The notes under the pieces were generated by a model that saw only the letters and a list, made by a program, of their open reading frames with translations, had not been told where the DNA came from and did not search any database. Shown here one piece after another: positions 60,395-64,000 of a stretch of 64,000 bases of DNA. Where the stretch lies: positions 402,431,632-402,495,631 of the forward strand of contig CM060900.1 of the NCBI GenBank assembly GCA_030762935.1, given 5' to 3'. This stretch comes from Hymenopus coronatus. Lineage: Eukaryota > Arthropoda > Insecta > Mantodea > Hymenopodidae. The first letter of the stretch is position 1, and every line of letters begins with the position of its first letter. A program made the translations under genes and the position numbers.

Positions 60395-60919
60395 TGGAAT
60401 CAGAAACAGAACTAAAAGCATTTTGGACATATTAAAATAGCAAATTATTAATGTATGTATTTATCAGTGAAAATTGAACATTTGTGGAGAGAAAATATAA
60501 AATTAAAAGTGGAACAACTTAAAATCAGATATATGCATTGTATTTAAACTTTTTGGAAACAACAGGTAAGAACTTTTGGAACAATTGGGTGAATATGTAG
60601 GACAGGTAAAGACGTTGGAAAGTCAGGTAAGGGAGGGAAGAACTGAAAACAGGAATGAATAATTAGGGTAATACAATAGAATAAAACAGGAATAATAATT
60701 AAGTATTAATTAGGAAATTAATAGAGGAGGAAAATTGGGTGTGAATCTATCAGAGATACATTGATGAATGAAAGATGCATATACACAACAACCAGGATAT
60801 ATATGGTTCTAATTTTAAGAAACTCCTAGAAGAATAGACAGTTAATGTAATTGTAAATTCTAATGAGAAGTAATGTCAGTCATCATTTATACAATGAGAA
60901 TTGTTTCAAATCCTTACAG
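60395..60919. other. Intron DNA, nothing recognised
   Basis: Plain A/T-rich intron sequence up to the exon acceptor. Confidence 0.5.
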
Positions 60920-61060
60920 GTCTTTTCCAGTGCAAAATATCCTGCTGCAGATGTGTATCAAGATTATGTGTCAGTGCTGCTACTTTATAAACCCTTATGT
61001 GTGAATAGGGAGTATAAAGTGAAGAGTAAACATTCTCCTTTGGAAGGTAAAGTTCTTCAG
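60920..61060 (+). CDS. WASHC1: WASHC1, second coding exon
   Basis: Preceded by AAATCCTTACAG and followed by GTAGGT, 141 bp, phase 0, so it joins the first exon in frame. It reads VFSSAKYPAADVYQDYVSVL, then KSKHSPLEGKVLQ. VFSSAKYPA is a hallmark of WASHC1 directly after the K.AIK end of the previous exon, and K.KH.PL.E..LQ closes the same segment in other animals. The following exon, which would begin near E.L.F.PV.V, is not found before 64000, so the next intron is longer than 2.9 kb. Confidence 0.9.
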
Positions 61061-62600
61061 GTAGGTGTGATAAACAGACTAAATTTATATGCAGAAAAAA
61101 TTCCAAAATAAGCATGCACATATGTAATGGGTGTCTCAAATGTGTCTCCACATTGAGGTGAATGTGCTAGCACTTTCAGTTGGCAATGGACCCCACTAAT
61201 TGTTGGGAATGAAGATAAGCTGAACTGAAATTGAGAATAATTATTTACCACTTTCACAGAAGATGTTAGAAATGCTTTCCTAATCAGACAGAATTTGACA
61301 CTCCGGCTCTTGTTTCGGACACTGTGTAGGGTTCCCTGCATAATCATGTATACATAATTTATAATTTCTTCCTTTAGGTCATTTTGTTTTTGGGGTACTT
61401 TACATTTATAGGGACACAATTTTGTTTTCTTGCTAACAGCTCTATGCATGTCTGCACAGAAACAGTTATTTCCTATGCTAATTTCCACATTCATTTAGTG
61501 GGATGTCTTAACATTACATCTGAAATTTTGCCCAGTTTAGGCTCTGTTAAAAGTTTAGGCCTATGCTTTTCTGAGCAGGGGTATATTTACAGGGTAGGAG
61601 GAGATTTGGACCGGACCCCCCCACCAAGAAAAAAACCTATGTACAAGTTCTCCCTCTCTTTTTAAACTTAAAAGTGATGCATTCATTGAAATTCTCCATC
61701 ATAAACAGCTTTCTGCTATACCACAGATATAAAGGAATATATTTAGCTAAATATATTCAAGATTATAAAAGAAGAATATTTGTGACATTTGTGCAGGTTA
61801 GCCGCTCACCCATTGGACTCTCCAGCCAGGAATTGTCGGCACGGTGCCCATTCCAACAACTCCTACAACCTTTCTGTCCATTGGTTCAGCGCTACTTATG
61901 TATAGCGTTAGTGTAATGTGTATCAATTTATACAATATGGTATGCACTTTTCCTTTGGTTCGTTGTTCCATTATGCTAATTAATTTACATCCTTTATTTG
62001 TTCAGTATTCAATTTAATTGGCATGGAAAAAAGTGTAAAGTTGACGATACCAGTATAAATATGCCATTCCCCTCTTTTACTTGTATGTCCCATGTCCTGA
62101 GAATTTTTGTTGGGAAGTGAATAGGTCTGATATTTTCTTGACAGCTTCGTCCTAAATTAAAAACCTAACTACAATTGTTGCCATGTCTTGTGAGAAATGC
62201 TGAGTCAGTGCTTATCTCACATATTGTCATTGTTTAGCGTGTTCTGTGAACAATGAAGACAGGTGAAGTTTGCCTAGTCTAGTGTTGGAAGTAGATGAGC
62301 GGGGTTGTTATTTGCGAGAACTTAAAGCTATTATGCCTAAATGGAAATGCACCTTCTCTTCCAATGTACAAAAAAGATATCCTTTGCTCAAAGAGACAAA
62401 GCTTAATTCTGGAGTTTACTGTAAAATTTGTAATGAACATGTTTGATGTTGTAACGTGTATTTATTCAATATCACACTTCCTCCATTCTAATGTTATGTT
62501 AACCCCATATTCAGAAAGCATTGATCAGTTAATCGCAACCTTTTCAGGTGTCCCATATTTTAATGAAACAAACTGATAGGCTATACCACTACCAGCACTA
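61061..62600 (+). other. WASHC1 intron 2, nothing else recognised
   Basis: The donor is GTAGGT at 61061. No further WASHC1 coding block was found in this stretch, and its few 80-100-codon frames lack motifs. Confidence 0.5.
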
Positions 62601-63571
62601 TTTTTTTTTATTTTTATTTTTATTTATTTATTTATTTATGCTAAGCTTTATACAGGTGAATATGACCGGTGTTCAGCCCTGGCTCTTTACCGGTCATACT
62701 CATATTTTACAATAGTTTATTAATTCTAGTTTATTACACCATTTTGTCTATTTACTGTCCATATCCATTTATTTTTCACTTTGCATAAGAATTGTCCAAT
62801 CTTCTTACTATCTTTTTGAAACATTTCAACTACTACTACATTTCTATCTATTTTAAACCATTTCTTATTAATATACTCTTTTCTCCAAATTTCAGTCCCT
62901 TTACATTTAAATAAAATGTGTTCCATATCTTCATTTCCGCCACATATAGGACATTGATTTTGTGGAATACCTTTCCTTAAACCTTTTAATCTCCATACTC
63001 CTGCTTTCAGCCATGCAATACCTTCTCGCTCCTCTTTATTTGTCACATCAATGTACTTTTCCCTTCCCCATGAGACTTTCATTGGTATATAGAAAACTAA
63101 AGATCTCTTTTCAGTTATTTCACTAAATATTTTTTGTATTTCTATATCCTCAAATCTTTTCCTTGCCAACTTCCAGAAGTTATTCACATTATTTTCTCTT
63201 CTTCTCCACATTTCCCCTAACCCACTACTTTCCAGGTTATTTCGAAGACAGTCTACCCATCCCTTGTTCTTTAAACTTTTCTCTTGATATACTAAACACT
63301 GTTTTAACAAATTCCATTCTTCCAATTTCAATATTCTATGCCAAAATTTCAATGCCCTTTCCATAATCTTTCCCTTACTTGCCACTCTACCCAGCTCTAT
63401 TTGTGCTACCTGCCTAACATTTGCATTTGGTAACCCCAGTATTTCTTTGCAAAATTTCCTATGCACCTCATCTATGCCTTCCCATCCTCCTTCTAATCCC
63501 CATACTTCTATCCAAACAAATATAACTGTTAAAAATAGAAAATAAAAGAACCATATGTCTAAGAGTAACAT
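62601..63571 (-). pseudogene. Non-LTR retrotransposon ORF2 C-terminus (open)
   Basis: An uninterrupted 281-codon minus-strand frame (63571-62726). Its start (LLLDIWFFYFLFL) is probably flanking DNA, because the family part begins about VWGLEGGWEGIDEVHRKFCK. It continues EILGLPNANVRQVAQIELGR, KVSWGREKYIDVTNKEEREG, a finger CPICGGNEDMEHILFKC (C-x2-C...H-x4-C), then WRKEYINKKWFKIDRN and QFLCKVKNKWIWTVNRQ. The same end occurs at 8,160-8,390, so this is a second copy of that family. The 3' region has a perfect 10-bp stem (62661-62670 with 62689-62698) and an (ATTT)n end (62601-62639). 5' truncated, but the remaining frame is open, so it is younger than the 6.7-kb copy. Confidence 0.85.
62661..62698 (-). 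other. 3' UTR stem-loop of the non-LTR element
   Basis: TATGACCGGT (62661-62670) and ACCGGTCATA (62689-62698) are exact inverted repeats around an 18-nt loop containing CAGCCCTGGCTC. It lies between the stop codon and the A/T-rich end, where RT-recognition hairpins are known in some LINEs. Function is inferred. Confidence 0.75.
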
Positions 63572-63574
63572 TGG

Positions 63575-64000
63575 ATGTATTATGCCCCAGAAATGTAATG
63601 GTAATTAAAGCAATCAGTGTGCTTTTAACAATCTTTTAACATTTATGAAATCCTCCTCATCCCAAGTCTGGATTTTGTTGCCTTTCCTCCTGTTTCGTAA
63701 TTATTGCGTTATGGAGTCTCTCTCAACTATCACTTGTGGTCAAAAGTGTGCCATATTTGTCTGGTTACCTTCAAGTTAGTATCCTAACCGCTAACCTTAG
63801 GTGGCAGTTAGTTTACTGTTAAAAAGAACTTCTGGTTAGCTGTAAACCAAAGATGATAGTACAAAAATTTACACTGATCCCAGTTAATATCTAACTGGAA
63901 TCTTAACCAGAGATTGTAATACAGGCCTTAAATCATCTTTGAAGAAAGCTTTCAAAAATGGGTTAGAGCAAGATGTTAATCTCTGTGAAGTGACAAATGT
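63575..64000. other. Window edge, nothing recognised
   Basis: Presumed intron of WASHC1; no coding block or repeat that I can support. Confidence 0.4.

Larger units (their letters stand above)
56761..60919 (+). other. WASHC1 intron 1, holding SINE-like and mariner copies
   Basis: A 4.16-kb intron (GTAAG ... TTACAG) between two phase-0 coding exons. It contains the SINE-like sequence at 57345-57580 and the mariner at 59082-60394. The rest has no feature I recognise. Confidence 0.8.

Overview
The window looks like ordinary animal nuclear DNA, AT-rich and dominated by transposable-element debris, most likely from an arthropod with a large genome. The evidence is a spliced metazoan gene (WASHC1) with a 4.2-kb intron, short A/T-rich repeats, tRNA-headed SINEs, and decayed copies of several eukaryotic transposon classes. 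I see no bacterial operons, CRISPR arrays or intact viral genomes. I cannot fix the species. Nearly every long open reading frame is a mobile-element fragment with stops and frameshifts.

Host genes: the only gene recognised with confidence is WASHC1 (endosomal Arp2/3 activator), plus strand, with two coding exons at 56515-56760 and 60920-61060; it continues beyond the window. Weaker candidates are an unassigned plus-strand exon near 54.5 kb, a short minus-strand first coding exon near 21.4 kb, and a possible 5' exon near 17.6 kb.

Layout. 0-4 kb: gag-like coiled-coil remnant next to a primer-site-like repeat, then a mariner-like fragment. 4.4-5.7 kb: Tc1 transposase pseudogene with a likely intron. 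6.7-8.5 kb: non-LTR retrotransposon interrupted by a SINE with 13-bp target duplications. 9.5-10.9 kb: piggyBac remnant. 12.475-15.167 kb: a complete DNA transposon with 32-bp inverted ends, an AAAT target duplication and a broken gene of the DUF7869-like type. 15.7-22 kb: mostly featureless. 22.66-26.65 kb: near full-length non-LTR element (minus) with a deleted endonuclease. 26.97-29.63 and 30.12-32.75 kb: two hAT elements. 33.285-33.978 kb: an exact 347-bp tandem duplication. 34.6-36.5 kb: non-LTR pieces. 37.5-39.2 kb: MULE remnant. 43.474-46.007 kb: 5'-truncated non-LTR insertion with a 14-bp target duplication. 47.3-51.1 kb: more non-LTR pieces around a 134-bp near-palindrome with a hammerhead-like core. 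54-61 kb: candidate exon, SINEs, WASHC1 exons and an intronic mariner. 62.6-63.6 kb: 3' half of another non-LTR element.

The most promising unusual item is the 2.7-kb element at 12475-15167. Its boundaries, target duplication, subterminal repeats and single gene define a DNA transposon whose putative transposase does not match the common superfamilies I recognise. All family assignments come from reading motifs by eye, not from database searches.
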